DNA of 62,923 nucleotides. Source: G001797105 sp964528155. GTDB taxonomy: Bacteria > Chloroflexota > Anaerolineae > Anaerolineales > E44-bin32. Of this stretch, positions 8,917-17,841 are shown in pieces. The notes beneath the pieces were generated by a model. That model was not told the origin of the DNA. It saw only the letters and a list, made by a program, of their open reading frames with translations, and did no database searches. The DNA is taken from assembly GCA_964528155.1 (NCBI GenBank), contig CAZGRL010000014.1, positions 1-62,923 of the forward strand, read 5' to 3'. The position numbers were made by a program, and so were the translations under genes. The number at the start of each line of letters is the position of its first letter. Within the stretch, counting starts at the first letter, position 1.

Positions 8917-10887
8917 TTGGCAAGAACTCAGGCCGCGACGAATCCCATCACACGCTTTCTCAAGCCCGATCCGTCGCGCGAGCTCTTTCGCGTTCTGGCC
9001 GACACCCTTGACGAGGCAGTCGTCGTCTTCAGCGGAGACGGATCCAAGCTCCAAGCGGCGAACCACGCCTTCCTGCTTCTGACGGGCTACGCCCGCTCGG
9101 ACCTCGATCTGCTCGTCCCCGAGAGCCTGTTTCCCGGTGAGACCGGCGCCCGGGCCTGGGCGCAACTCATCGACCCTGGCGGCCCTCCTGACCACAGCCT
9201 TCGCGAAGTCCCAATCCAGAGGCACGACGGCGCCGTCTACCTGATCGACATGCGGGCCCGCTCGATCGGGACACCTCGACAAGCGCTCCTGATCACCGCA
9301 GTCCCAACTCTTTCCCGCATCCAGATGGAAGACCAGGAGCGGGCTGAGCATGAGCGCATCGCCACCATTGACCATATGGCTCGTCTGCTGGGCGCAGGGG
9401 TGCTGCAGGCCCTGCCCGATCTGCTCGGGGCCGCCTCTTCGCTCCTGTGCGCCAACGCGCTGGGGGTCTACCGCATCTCGCCGGAGGGGCCGGTGTACAT
9501 CGAGCAGGGAACCCTCCCACCGGAGTTCCCTGCGACACTCCCGGCTGACTCGCTCGAGCCATTTCGGATTTCGCTCAACTGGTCACGCGGGCAACGGCCG
9601 GACAATCTGCTCCAGAAGGCAGCGCGCGCAGCCGGCTTGAGCGCCCTGCAGACCTCCCCGCTCGGAGACTCGTCAGCCTGGATCGGCGTGCTGGTCGCCG
9701 GCTGGCGCACCACGGAGGACATGCCGGAGGACTCCCAGGAACTGATGTCGCTCGCCGCCAATCTGTGTCATGCCGGTCTCGTGATGAATACACGCATAGG
9801 CATGCTCTCAGAGCTCGACTCGAACACCTCTTTGCTGAACGCAGAAGTGGACGATTTCGTCGAAGCGGTCAGCGACGCCGTGCTTGCACTTGACGCTGAA
9901 CTGCACGTGGTGCGCGCCAACCAGGCCGCCGCCGAAATGCTGGGCTATCGACGGGGCGAGCTCGAAGGACTCCCGATCCAGGACGTCCTTGTCGGCCCGG
10001 AGGACTCGCTGGCCACCCTTCTCGATGCGCTCGGACACGAGCGCAAGGCCGAACGTCCACGCCTGGTTGTCCACCGACGCGACGGTGTCCCAATTCCGGT
10101 CTCCCTGAGAGCGATCCCGGCTTCACCCAACACACGTCAGCGTCTGGTCGTCGTCCTCAACGACCAGTCCGAACGACAGGCCATTGAAGATCAGACGGAG
10201 ATGCTGGCGCAAAGAGCCCTGCTAGGCGAGGTCACGGCGATCTTCGCCCACGAAGTTCGCAACCCGATCAATAACATCAGCACTGGCGTGCAACTCGTCG
10301 CTTCAAGGCTGGGCGCTGAGCACCCGTCGTACGAATCTCTGGAGCGCATCCGGAGAGAGTGCACGCGCCTCGACCAGTTGATGAGCGACGTTCTGTTCTT
10401 CGCCAGGCCGCTGGAAGTGAAGATCGAGGCCCTCGATCTGGCGGACCTCATGACGCGCCTCCTAACGCGATGGCAGCCGCGCTTCAACCAGGCGAAAGTC
10501 GAGTGCCATACGACATTCGATCCGGAGACTCCGCAGGCGGCGGTCGACGCGCGGACCTTCGAGCAGGTCGTCGTGAACTTGATCACCAACGCCTTGCAGG
10601 CGATGACGTCGGGCGGGATGCTTTCGGTCACGCTCTCTCCGACGGAGGCCAACGCCGTCAAGGGCGTCGAACTGAAGATCGCCGACACGGGGCCTGGCAT
10701 CCCGCAGGCGGTGATCGATCGGATATTCGATCCGTTCTTCACCACCAAGAAAGACGGGACTGGCCTGGGGCTGGCCATCAGTCGTCGCATCCTGGCGGCG
10801 CACAAGGGCGGCATTCAGGTAGAAAGCTATGCCGGAGCCGGCACCGTTTTCACCATCCGGGTTCCTGCGGCGAGCGGGGTTGGCTGA
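8917..10887 (+). CDS. Soluble PAS-GAF-PAS sensor histidine kinase (NtrB type)
   Basis: A 656-residue kinase with no membrane segment, so its signal is cytosolic. Domains in order: PAS at about 20-130, GAF-like at about 155-290, PAS at about 310-430, then a HisKA dimerisation domain with AHEVRNPINN (phospho-acceptor His445). A HATPase domain follows, with N box NLITNALQAM, G1 DTGPGIP, F box FDPFFTTK and G2 GTGLGLAI. The start is TTG at 8917, three bases after the rpoN stop, with translational coupling likely. The next gene is an NtrC-class receiver-AAA+ activator, the expected phosphotransfer partner. The ligands of the PAS and GAF domains are unknown. Confidence 0.93.
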   Translation: MARTQAATNPITRFLKPDPSRELFRVLADTLDEAVVVFSGDGSKLQAANHAFLLLTGYARSDLDLLVPESLFPGETGARAWAQLIDPGGPPDHSLREVPIQRHDGAVYLIDMRARSIGTPRQALLITAVPTLSRIQMEDQERAEHERIATIDHMARLLGAGVLQALPDLLGAASSLLCANALGVYRISPEGPVYIEQGTLPPEFPATLPADSLEPFRISLNWSRGQRPDNLLQKAARAAGLSALQTSPLGDSSAWIGVLVAGWRTTEDMPEDSQELMSLAANLCHAGLVMNTRIGMLSELDSNTSLLNAEVDDFVEAVSDAVLALDAELHVVRANQAAAEMLGYRRGELEGLPIQDVLVGPEDSLATLLDALGHERKAERPRLVVHRRDGVPIPVSLRAIPASPNTRQRLVVVLNDQSERQAIEDQTEMLAQRALLGEVTAIFAHEVRNPINNISTGVQLVASRLGAEHPSYESLERIRRECTRLDQLMSDVLFFARPLEVKIEALDLADLMTRLLTRWQPRFNQAKVECHTTFDPETPQAAVDARTFEQVVVNLITNALQAMTSGGMLSVTLSPTEANAVKGVELKIADTGPGIPQAVIDRIFDPFFTTKKDGTGLGLAISRRILAAHKGGIQVESYAGAGTVFTIRVPAASGVG

Positions 10888-10896
10888 GGTGGTTTG

Positions 10897-12072
10897 ATGA
10901 GCGCAACGGTCCTGATCGTTGACGACGAAGAAGCCGCCCGAGGCTTTATTTCGGAGGCGCTGGGGGACGCTGGCTACGAGGCGATCGCCGCCGGCAGCCT
11001 GGAGGAGGCCCATCAGGCGATCGACGCCGGCAAGGCCGACGTCGTCATGCTCGACATGATGCTGCCCGATGGCTCAGGGATGTCATTGCTGGATCGCCTC
11101 TCGCGCGAGAACCCCAGCCCTCCAGTGATCGTTATCACCGCCTTCGGCGAGGTCGAGACTGCCGTCGAGGCCATGAAGAAGGGCGCGCAGGACTTCCTGC
11201 AGAAGCCACTCGACCTCGACCGATTACTCTCGGCTGTCGAGCGTGCACGCGAAGTCGTCGGTCTCCGCCGCGAACTTGACCTTCTCCGTCGGTCGTCGCA
11301 TGGAGATGTCGAGTGGGTCGTCGGTGACACGCCCGTGATGCAGCGGATCGTGCATGAGGCTGAGCGGGCAGCGAATGCCTCCGTTTCGGTGCTGATCACG
11401 GGCGAGACCGGGACCGGGAAGGAGATCCTGGCAAGAGCCCTGCGTACGATGGGGCCGCGCGCCGACAAGCCTTTCGTCCCGATCAACTGTGCCGCTCTGC
11501 CGGAGACGATGATCGAGTCGGAGTTGTTCGGTCATGAGGCGGGCGCCTTCACCGGTGCGCAGAAACGCAAGTCAGGACTGATTGAGGTCGCCGATGGCGG
11601 CATCCTCTTTCTTGACGAGATCTCTTCGACCCGGCCGGACACGCAGGCCAAGCTCCTCCGCGTTCTCGATGAGCAGCGCTTCCGCCGGGTCGGCGGTGTG
11701 AACGAGATAACGGTTGACATTCAGATCGTGGCCGCCTCAAATCGAGACCTCCCGACAATGGTCGCAGAAGGGTCTTTCCGCGAAGATCTGTTTTACCGAC
11801 TGAAGGTCGTCGATCTTCATTTGCCTCCACTACGCGAGCGGATCGAGGACGTTCCGGCCCTCGTCGGAACGTTCATCCGCCAGATCAACAGCCGCACGGC
11901 CAACGCCGTCAATGGCATCTCCCCCAGGGCCATCGATGCCCTCAAGGCGCACTCGTGGCCCGGGAATATCCGTGAGCTGCGGCACGCCGTCGAGCGGGCT
12001 ATGCTCTTCTGCGACGACGAAATCCTCGACATCGGCCACTTCTCCCCCGAGTTCCAGCAACTGGTCGCCTGA
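10897..12072 (+). CDS. NtrC-class sigma-54 activator lacking a DNA-binding domain
   Basis: A 391-residue protein: receiver domain (phospho-acceptor Asp53 in VVMLDMMLP, conserved Lys in FLQKP) followed by an AAA+ domain. The AAA+ part has Walker A GETGTGKE, the sigma-54-contacting GAFTGA loop (216-221), Walker B GGILFLDEI and the R-finger region, through PGNIRELRHAVERAML. The protein then stops at HFSPEFQQLVA. The roughly 60-80 residue Fis-type helix-turn-helix of ordinary NtrC proteins (about 440-480 aa) is absent. Comparable natural cases such as Helicobacter FlgR act from solution. The start ATG at 10897 is nine bases behind the kinase stop with GAGGTGG as ribosome site. The stop is about 100 bases before the assembly gap, so the gap itself does not truncate the frame. 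Confidence 0.93.
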   Translation: MSATVLIVDDEEAARGFISEALGDAGYEAIAAGSLEEAHQAIDAGKADVVMLDMMLPDGSGMSLLDRLSRENPSPPVIVITAFGEVETAVEAMKKGAQDFLQKPLDLDRLLSAVERAREVVGLRRELDLLRRSSHGDVEWVVGDTPVMQRIVHEAERAANASVSVLITGETGTGKEILARALRTMGPRADKPFVPINCAALPETMIESELFGHEAGAFTGAQKRKSGLIEVADGGILFLDEISSTRPDTQAKLLRVLDEQRFRRVGGVNEITVDIQIVAASNRDLPTMVAEGSFREDLFYRLKVVDLHLPPLRERIEDVPALVGTFIRQINSRTANAVNGISPRAIDALKAHSWPGNIRELRHAVERAMLFCDDEILDIGHFSPEFQQLVA

Positions 12073-12118
12073 AACCCGCGCGACCTCAACACTTGTCCGT
12101 ATGGTGCGATTGAGAGAT

Positions 12119-12139
12119 GGGGCCGGCGAAGCCGGCCCC
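12119..12139 (+). other. Hairpin after the activator gene
   Basis: Perfect 9-bp stem GGGGCCGGC / GCCGGCCCC with loop GAA, no T tract after it. It may end or stabilise the rpoN-kinase-activator transcript. It lies 38 bases before the run of Ns. Confidence 0.5.
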
Positions 12140-12176
12140 AACACACAAACGCACCACCACACCACCCATGGAATGC

Positions 12177-12252
12177 NNNNNNNNNNTTGTTGTTTTTTTG
12201 TGGGGGGCCGGGCCCCCCCCCCCCAATCTCACACCCCCACCTCCTCACCTCC
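12177..12252. other. Assembly gap (10 N) and low-quality flank
   Basis: Ten Ns at 12177-12186 are followed by T, G and C homopolymers up to about 12225 and a C-rich stretch beyond. This looks like a scaffold join. Sequence may be missing between the activator gene and the sigma-54 promoter at 12290. Confidence 0.95.
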
Positions 12253-12289
12253 CTTGGAAGGCCCCTGACCGACGCCTGACGGAACGATA

Positions 12290-12306
12290 TTGGCATACTC
12301 CTTGCA
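12290..12306 (+). promoter_or_regulatory. Sigma-54 promoter of the membrane/TPR/peptidase operon
   Basis: TTGGCATACTCCTTGCA: GG (12292-12293) and GC (12304-12305) are exactly ten bases apart and the -12 half is perfect. Predicted +1 is near 12317. The first gene follows with GGAGG at 12332-12336 and ATG at 12342. Confidence 0.75.
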
Positions 12307-12341
12307 ACATCCGGCGCACATATGCAGGTTCGGAGGTCAGA

Positions 12342-12677
12342 ATGATCCCCCTCACTTTTCGTGACTTCCAGATCATCGTCGCCGGTGCCCTGTTCATCCT
12401 CGGCGTCGTCTACGTCCTCATCGGCACGATCGTGCTGATCAGACGGGGCTACTCGAACGAGGTCAAGGCGCTCGCAGCTCAGACTGCCCAGCTCGGCCAG
12501 AAAGGGATGGCCCAGGAAGTCTCAGGGCTGGTCAGCAGCGCCGCCGAGCTGGTCTCGTCGATCAACCAGTTGATCAAGACCGGTACCGGTGTCGGAGCCT
12601 TTCTGATTTGCCTGGGGCTGCTGATGCTCGGCGCTGGCTACTGGGTTGTCACTCAGATCACGTGGACTGTCGCCTGA
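12342..12677 (+). CDS. Small two-TM membrane protein of unknown function
   Basis: A 111-residue protein with hydrophobic segments at about residues 11-33 and 84-107. The helical middle (about 38-80) is rich in Ala, Gln and Ser. It resembles no enzyme family I know. The ATG at 12342 has GGAGG six bases upstream; the open frame reaches back through the Ns but that part is not coding. It is the first gene behind the sigma-54 promoter and lies 19 nt before the giant TPR gene, so it may anchor that complex to the membrane. This role is inferred from position only. Confidence 0.75.
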   Translation: MIPLTFRDFQIIVAGALFILGVVYVLIGTIVLIRRGYSNEVKALAAQTAQLGQKGMAQEVSGLVSSAAELVSSINQLIKTGTGVGAFLICLGLLMLGAGYWVVTQITWTVA

Positions 12678-12696
12678 TCCCTTGCGAGGAAGCACC

Positions 12697-15600
12697 ATGA
12701 AAACTGAGGCGGAAGCCCTTTCCGCGTTGAGTGAACGACTCACCCCGGGCGAGCTCACGCAAGTCGTTAGCCGCCTCGTGCGCGTTCCCGAAGTGTGGGC
12801 GTATCTGCATGAACAGGGAGTCATCGAGCGCAGACTGGCCGGCGCTTCAGCGCGCTCATTCACCCCATGGTCGTTGGCGGCCGACTGCCTCGGAATGCCT
12901 GAGACAGCAGATGTTCGCGCACGTCTGCCCGAGCCATATGAAAGCCGGCTGGGGATGCTGGGGATCGAAGCCTCCCATTCGGCAGACGCAACTCGCGATC
13001 TCGAATCAGTCGCGCTGGCTGGCGTCGGCATCATCCGGCGCGCGGCAAGCGCTGAGGGAATTGAACAAATCGTGCGGGCGATCCAGGCGGATCCGTCCGG
13101 CAGGATGTCGCCCCTGGCATGCGCTTGGCCGAAGATCGAGGACCAGGACGCGTTTCTCGCCGCGCTCGTCTCGACAGAAGGGACAGTGCCCCCCGGATAC
13201 GTTGCCAACGTACTCTTGGCGAATTTGCCGGCAGACCGGGCTGCGGCCGCGCTGCTATCCGCTTCCGACGTCGCGGGGTTGAGTGTGGTCCCAATCCTGC
13301 GGGAAATCGGCTCGCCCGGTGCAACCGACGCGGATGCCGCGGGCGCGGACGGCAGCGATATCTCCGACGTCACGCAACATGACCGCTTGACTGCGAAGGT
13401 GGTCAATGCCTGTGTGGAGCGGATGCGTGGCGACACGGACAAGTCGCGGTCACTCCTGGATGAGGCGTGGGAATCCGCCAATGATCTGCTGGCCAACGTC
13501 GCCGACCATATCGCCGATGGCGCGCGGGAGGACGACGAAGCCGTCGTCGAAATCGAAGCCCGTCGGAGATCTCTCGGGACCCGCCCGTCACCCAAACGCC
13601 GCGCCTGGCTCGCCGACGCCTTCTCGCGCGCCGGCCGCCCGGAGGAGGCCCTGACGCTCCTGGACGGGTCGATGACGTCGGTCGAGGAGCGGATTGCAGC
13701 GACGGCGGCCTCTCTTGCCGTGGGAGAAGCGAGCTCCGCCACGGAGCATCTGGAACTGGCGCGCGCTGAGGCCAAAGAGACTCCCGCGCTCGAGCCATAT
13801 TGGCTCCGCAGGCTTGCCGAGGCAGCGGTCGGCATCGGGCGACCGGCGACGGCTATCGAGTTGGCCCAACGGGAGGTCCAGCTTCGACCGGCGAGTATCG
13901 AGGCGAGGCGAAATCTGGCGTCGATCCAATCCGATGCCGGAGACTTCCTGGGAGCCGCCGACCAGGCTCGTATCGTCCGAGCGTTGGATCCCTCGGATCT
14001 TCAATCATTGCAGATCCTTGCGACCAGCCTCAGGTCCGGGGGCGATCCCAAAGGCGCCCTACCCTATTGGCAGGCCCTGGCAGCGGCTGACCCCGTCCAT
14101 CTCGATCCATTGGCCGAATGCGCACTCGCATCGGGCGAGTATCCAATCGCCGAGGAGGCCGCCCGAGGCGCCCTGCAGATCGGTCCCGAGTCGTACAAGT
14201 CGATGGTCTACCTAGGTCGGGCTCTTATGGCCTTGGGAGATCCGCAGGCTGCGCGGCGACACATCGAGGAGGCGACCAGACTGAATCCTGACTCGGCCGA
14301 AGGCTGGATCGCGTTGGCGGAGACACAGTTCGCTGAAGGTGACCACGCAGGCGCAGGAGCTACTCTCTCGACCGCCGTCCAGTCGGCCCCGCACAGCGGG
14401 GATCTTCACATGGCTCATGCCCGTTGGCTGAAACAGGACGGCCGTTTGAGTGAGGCGCTGGCTGCAGCCGAGAAGGCATCTGAACTGTCCTCCGGCCAAC
14501 CGTCCTGGTTGATCGAGCAAGGCGAGCTGCTGGGTGCTCTCGGACACACTGAGAAGGCCCTCGAGGTGCTTCAGCAGGCAGCTCAGACATGGCCCGGGAG
14601 TTGGGACGCGCGCCTTGCCCTGGCTTTGACCTACGAATCGACCGGCCGGTTCGCCGAAGCCCAGGATGTCCTTGGGGTGATCCCCGAGAACGCCCCGGCA
14701 GAATCCCGATCCCTGGCCGGGCGGATCCTGGTCAAGGCCGCGACCACCACCGGTGACGCACGCCGGATCAGCGAAGCGCTCGACGCATTTGACTCGGCAG
14801 GCGCGATCGATCCGAAGGCAGGGATCTGGGCCGGTCGTGCGTTCATCTTGGCCGGCCAAGCTGACAAGGCCGTGCGGCGTTTCCTGGGCTGCCTCCCGAA
14901 GTCGGTCGATGCCACCACCGACCTCGCCTACTACCAGGAATGTGTACTCGGATTGGCGCAGGCAGCGATCGCCAATGGCCAGCCAGACGTCGCCGTCTCT
15001 CAGCTCGAAGCGGCCCGGTCCGTCATCCCATCATCGGCAGACATACTGACGAGCTTGTCGATCGCCTACCAGGCGGCCGGGCTCCTCGACCACGCCATCC
15101 AATCTGCCGAGAAGGCATGCGCCCTGGCGCCGGACGATCCAGAATCGCTGGCCCAGCTCGCGCATGTTTCTCTCGAGGACGGGCGTTGGGATCGTGCCCT
15201 CGGAACGCTTTCGCGCCTCGTGCTGATCATGCCTGAGTCCGCTGATGTCAAGTTGGATCTGGCGCGAGCATCGCTTGGGGCCGGTGACATTCAGCAGTCG
15301 CGCGACGCGCTCGCATCAGCCCTCTTCGCAAGGCGCCACGACCCAACTGTCCTCCGACGGGGTGCTTCAGTCTTGCTCGACCTGGGATCGGCAATTTCGG
15401 CCAAGCGTCTGCTCTTGGCGGCAGCGAAGAATTCCGATCCGGACCCTGACCTTCTGGCCGACCTGGCCTCCGTCAGCGCCGAAACCGGAGACACCGAGAG
15501 CGCACTGTGGGCGTGGAAGGGGCGCGCTGCACTAAACCCTCAAGACGCACACGCATTCAAGGAAATCGCCACGGCACTAGAAAGCCTGGGACGTCGGGAA

Positions 15601-17841
15601 GAGGCCATTGAGCAATGGGAGAAGGCCTTCACACTGTCACCTCAGGATCCGGCCCTTCCGGCGATGCTCGCCCGCGCCACGCTCGAAGTTGGCGATCACA
15701 CGTCTGCCATGCGCCACTTCAAGACAGCCCTCGAGCGATCGCCGGACGATGTCGATCTGGCGCTTCAGGCCGGGCGTCTGCAGCTGCAGCACGGATCTCC
15801 AGAGACAGCTATCGGGATTCTAGAGAGCGCCGCGAGCATGTCCCCTGCCCGTTCGGATGTGCATGCCGCCCTGGGTGAAGCGTACTTGCGAACGGAAAAA
15901 ACGCAGGAGGCCCTCGAGGCTCTACGGACGGCGGCAGAGGATCAAGACGTTCGACCGGCTACCCTGGCGATGCTCGCCTTGTCTGAGTTGACGAACGCCG
16001 ACATGCACGCGGCCGAGGCCTCACTCGACCGAGCCCTGCAGATACCGATGGGATCGGCTGAAGATGTCATACATGTTTCACGCGCCGCGCTCAAGCTGAC
16101 GCGTTGGGACTCGGCGATCGCCGTCCTCGAGAGATGGCTTTCGGCGAATGACGACGCTTCTGTGTTCAAGGCATGGCTGTCCGCTCGCGTTCGGCTGGCG
16201 GATGCCCGCTCTCTATACGCCGTTTCGGCCGAGGCATCTGCCCACGCGCCCTCGGAAGTGTGGGAGGGTGACACCTTCCTCAAGGGGATGCGGACCGCGT
16301 TCGCCCGGGGCGGACGCATGGGACTGGACGCCGACGACCTGGCGCTATTGAACAGGCGTGCCATGGCATCTTCCGGAAAGGCGGACGCCGCCGATCTTGA
16401 GGCGCTGGAAGCGCAAGCGAGCGACGATCCCACAGGCGAGACGAGCGAAGGTCTGGCAATCGCCTATCTGCGCGCCGGCCAACCCATGGATGCACTCAGG
16501 GCGATGCTCCCGGATCCGGGAAAGCGACCCGTCGGCGAATGGGCGGCGCTGATCATCGGCATCGGTCAGGGGGCCATGGGTCGGCACGAGCAAGCCAGGC
16601 AGGCTTTCTCATACGCCGCCTCCAATCCGGTCGTGATGCCGCTAGCCGAGTTTCTCGCCGGGCGCGCCTTCCTGGCAAGTGGGATGAAAGACAAGGCTAT
16701 CGCTCGATTCAACAAGGCGTTGGCTTCCTGGCCGGACGAACCGGCCTGGCACTACGCACTCGCGCGTGAGTACCTCGAGATCGGTGATCAGAGTTCTGCC
16801 CTGCCCCACCTGCAACACGCTGTGGAGCTGGGCTCTCGAAACGGAACGTACCTGCTCCATCTGGCGCGCGCCTACCGGTCCGTCGGTCAACTGGACGAGG
16901 CTGAAGCCGTCTACGGCCGCGCCGTTCACGAGTTCCCGGAAGACGGCGATGTGTGGAGGGAGGCCGGCCAGTTGGCCCTGGCACTCGGCAAGCCGGATCA
17001 CGCCGTGACGTGGTTCGATCGAGCATGCCGTCTCTCGCCGGACGATCCACAAGCGCTCGTGGGTGCGGCGCGCGCTGCCTTGGCCTTGGGCAGAACACGC
17101 GAGGCCCGTGAGCACAGCCTGGCCGCCCAGCAGTTGGCGCCGGACGACTCCGAGGTTCAGATGGTCATGGCGGACGTTTTGGCGTCACAAGGCAAGGTGG
17201 ACAAAGCGCTGCTGGCCTATGACCGCGCTCTTGAAAGTGCGCCCGATCCAATCGCGGTGCGAGTGGCGAGGAGCAGCCTGCTGGTCAGGGCTGGGCGGGC
17301 TCCGGAGGCCGTGGAGTCCTTGAAGTCGCTGACCCTGACGGCGGGCGAAGACGATGGGATCTGGGCCTCGCTGGCCGAGGCCGCTCGCTCAGCCGGAGAC
17401 CTGGAGCTCGCGTTGAGCGCTGCCGAGCAGGCCTCGCGCCTATCGCCGAGGAATTCCGTGTATCGCCTCGCGCTGGCGCGAATCAGCCGCGAAGCCGGCC
17501 ATCTCGATCGGGCCCTCAGCGAATTGTCCCAGATCGACGCCGGAAGCTCGCTGGATCCCAACGTCGCCGTTGAAATCGGCCATTTGCATGAGGACCGAAG
17601 AGAGTTGAAGCGCGCTCTGGATGCCTACGAACGCGCCATTGATCTGGATCCGGCGAATGCCGAGGCGCACTACCGTGCAGGCCTCGTCTTGAAGGGCCTC
17701 AAAGCCTACGAACAGGCCGGCGCGATGCTGAAACGCGCCGTCGAACTGAATCCACGCAGCTCTGATGTCCTACACCAATTGGCCGCGGTGCGCGCCCTCG
17801 AACTGGTCCATGGCGGCATCCGGCAGACGGCGGTGCCCTGA
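12697..17841 (+). CDS. Giant TPR-repeat protein (1714 aa)
   Basis: Almost all of this 1714-residue protein after the first 250 or so residues is tetratricopeptide repeats. Recurrent helix pairs such as PEEALTLLDGS, AARRHIEEATRLNPDSAEGWIALAETQFAEGDHAGA split into about 34-residue units, and the clearest repeats are at the C terminus (RALDAYERAIDLDPANAEAHYRAG). There is no signal peptide or membrane segment, so it should be a cytoplasmic scaffold. The N-terminal 250 residues are helical, lack obvious repeats and are not recognised. The start is ATG 12697 with GAGGA upstream; the frame begins earlier inside the preceding gene. The stop overlaps the start of the peptidase gene (TGATG), which suggests translational coupling and a stoichiometric complex. 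Confidence 0.9.
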   Translation: MKTEAEALSALSERLTPGELTQVVSRLVRVPEVWAYLHEQGVIERRLAGASARSFTPWSLAADCLGMPETADVRARLPEPYESRLGMLGIEASHSADATRDLESVALAGVGIIRRAASAEGIEQIVRAIQADPSGRMSPLACAWPKIEDQDAFLAALVSTEGTVPPGYVANVLLANLPADRAAAALLSASDVAGLSVVPILREIGSPGATDADAAGADGSDISDVTQHDRLTAKVVNACVERMRGDTDKSRSLLDEAWESANDLLANVADHIADGAREDDEAVVEIEARRRSLGTRPSPKRRAWLADAFSRAGRPEEALTLLDGSMTSVEERIAATAASLAVGEASSATEHLELARAEAKETPALEPYWLRRLAEAAVGIGRPATAIELAQREVQLRPASIEARRNLASIQSDAGDFLGAADQARIVRALDPSDLQSLQILATSLRSGGDPKGALPYWQALAAADPVHLDPLAECALASGEYPIAEEAARGALQIGPESYKSMVYLGRALMALGDPQAARRHIEEATRLNPDSAEGWIALAETQFAEGDHAGAGATLSTAVQSAPHSGDLHMAHARWLKQDGRLSEALAAAEKASELSSGQPSWLIEQGELLGALGHTEKALEVLQQAAQTWPGSWDARLALALTYESTGRFAEAQDVLGVIPENAPAESRSLAGRILVKAATTTGDARRISEALDAFDSAGAIDPKAGIWAGRAFILAGQADKAVRRFLGCLPKSVDATTDLAYYQECVLGLAQAAIANGQPDVAVSQLEAARSVIPSSADILTSLSIAYQAAGLLDHAIQSAEKACALAPDDPESLAQLAHVSLEDGRWDRALGTLSRLVLIMPESADVKLDLARASLGAGDIQQSRDALASALFARRHDPTVLRRGASVLLDLGSAISAKRLLLAAAKNSDPDPDLLADLASVSAETGDTESALWAWKGRAALNPQDAHAFKEIATALESLGRREEAIEQWEKAFTLSPQDPALPAMLARATLEVGDHTSAMRHFKTALERSPDDVDLALQAGRLQLQHGSPETAIGILESAASMSPARSDVHAALGEAYLRTEKTQEALEALRTAAEDQDVRPATLAMLALSELTNADMHAAEASLDRALQIPMGSAEDVIHVSRAALKLTRWDSAIAVLERWLSANDDASVFKAWLSARVRLADARSLYAVSAEASAHAPSEVWEGDTFLKGMRTAFARGGRMGLDADDLALLNRRAMASSGKADAADLEALEAQASDDPTGETSEGLAIAYLRAGQPMDALRAMLPDPGKRPVGEWAALIIGIGQGAMGRHEQARQAFSYAASNPVVMPLAEFLAGRAFLASGMKDKAIARFNKALASWPDEPAWHYALAREYLEIGDQSSALPHLQHAVELGSRNGTYLLHLARAYRSVGQLDEAEAVYGRAVHEFPEDGDVWREAGQLALALGKPDHAVTWFDRACRLSPDDPQALVGAARAALALGRTREAREHSLAAQQLAPDDSEVQMVMADVLASQGKVDKALLAYDRALESAPDPIAVRVARSSLLVRAGRAPEAVESLKSLTLTAGEDDGIWASLAEAARSAGDLELALSAAEQASRLSPRNSVYRLALARISREAGHLDRALSELSQIDAGSSLDPNVAVEIGHLHEDRRELKRALDAYERAIDLDPANAEAHYRAGLVLKGLKAYEQAGAMLKRAVELNPRSSDVLHQLAAVRALELVHGGIRQTAVP

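Noticed and set aside
12119..12139. True intrinsic terminator after the activator
   Set aside because: The stem is perfect but no T tract follows; listed only as a hairpin.
12522..13835. 437-codon minus-strand frame at the start of the TPR gene
   Set aside because: Ser/Arg-rich shadow without repeats or motifs; the plus strand has the ribosome site and TPR periodicity.
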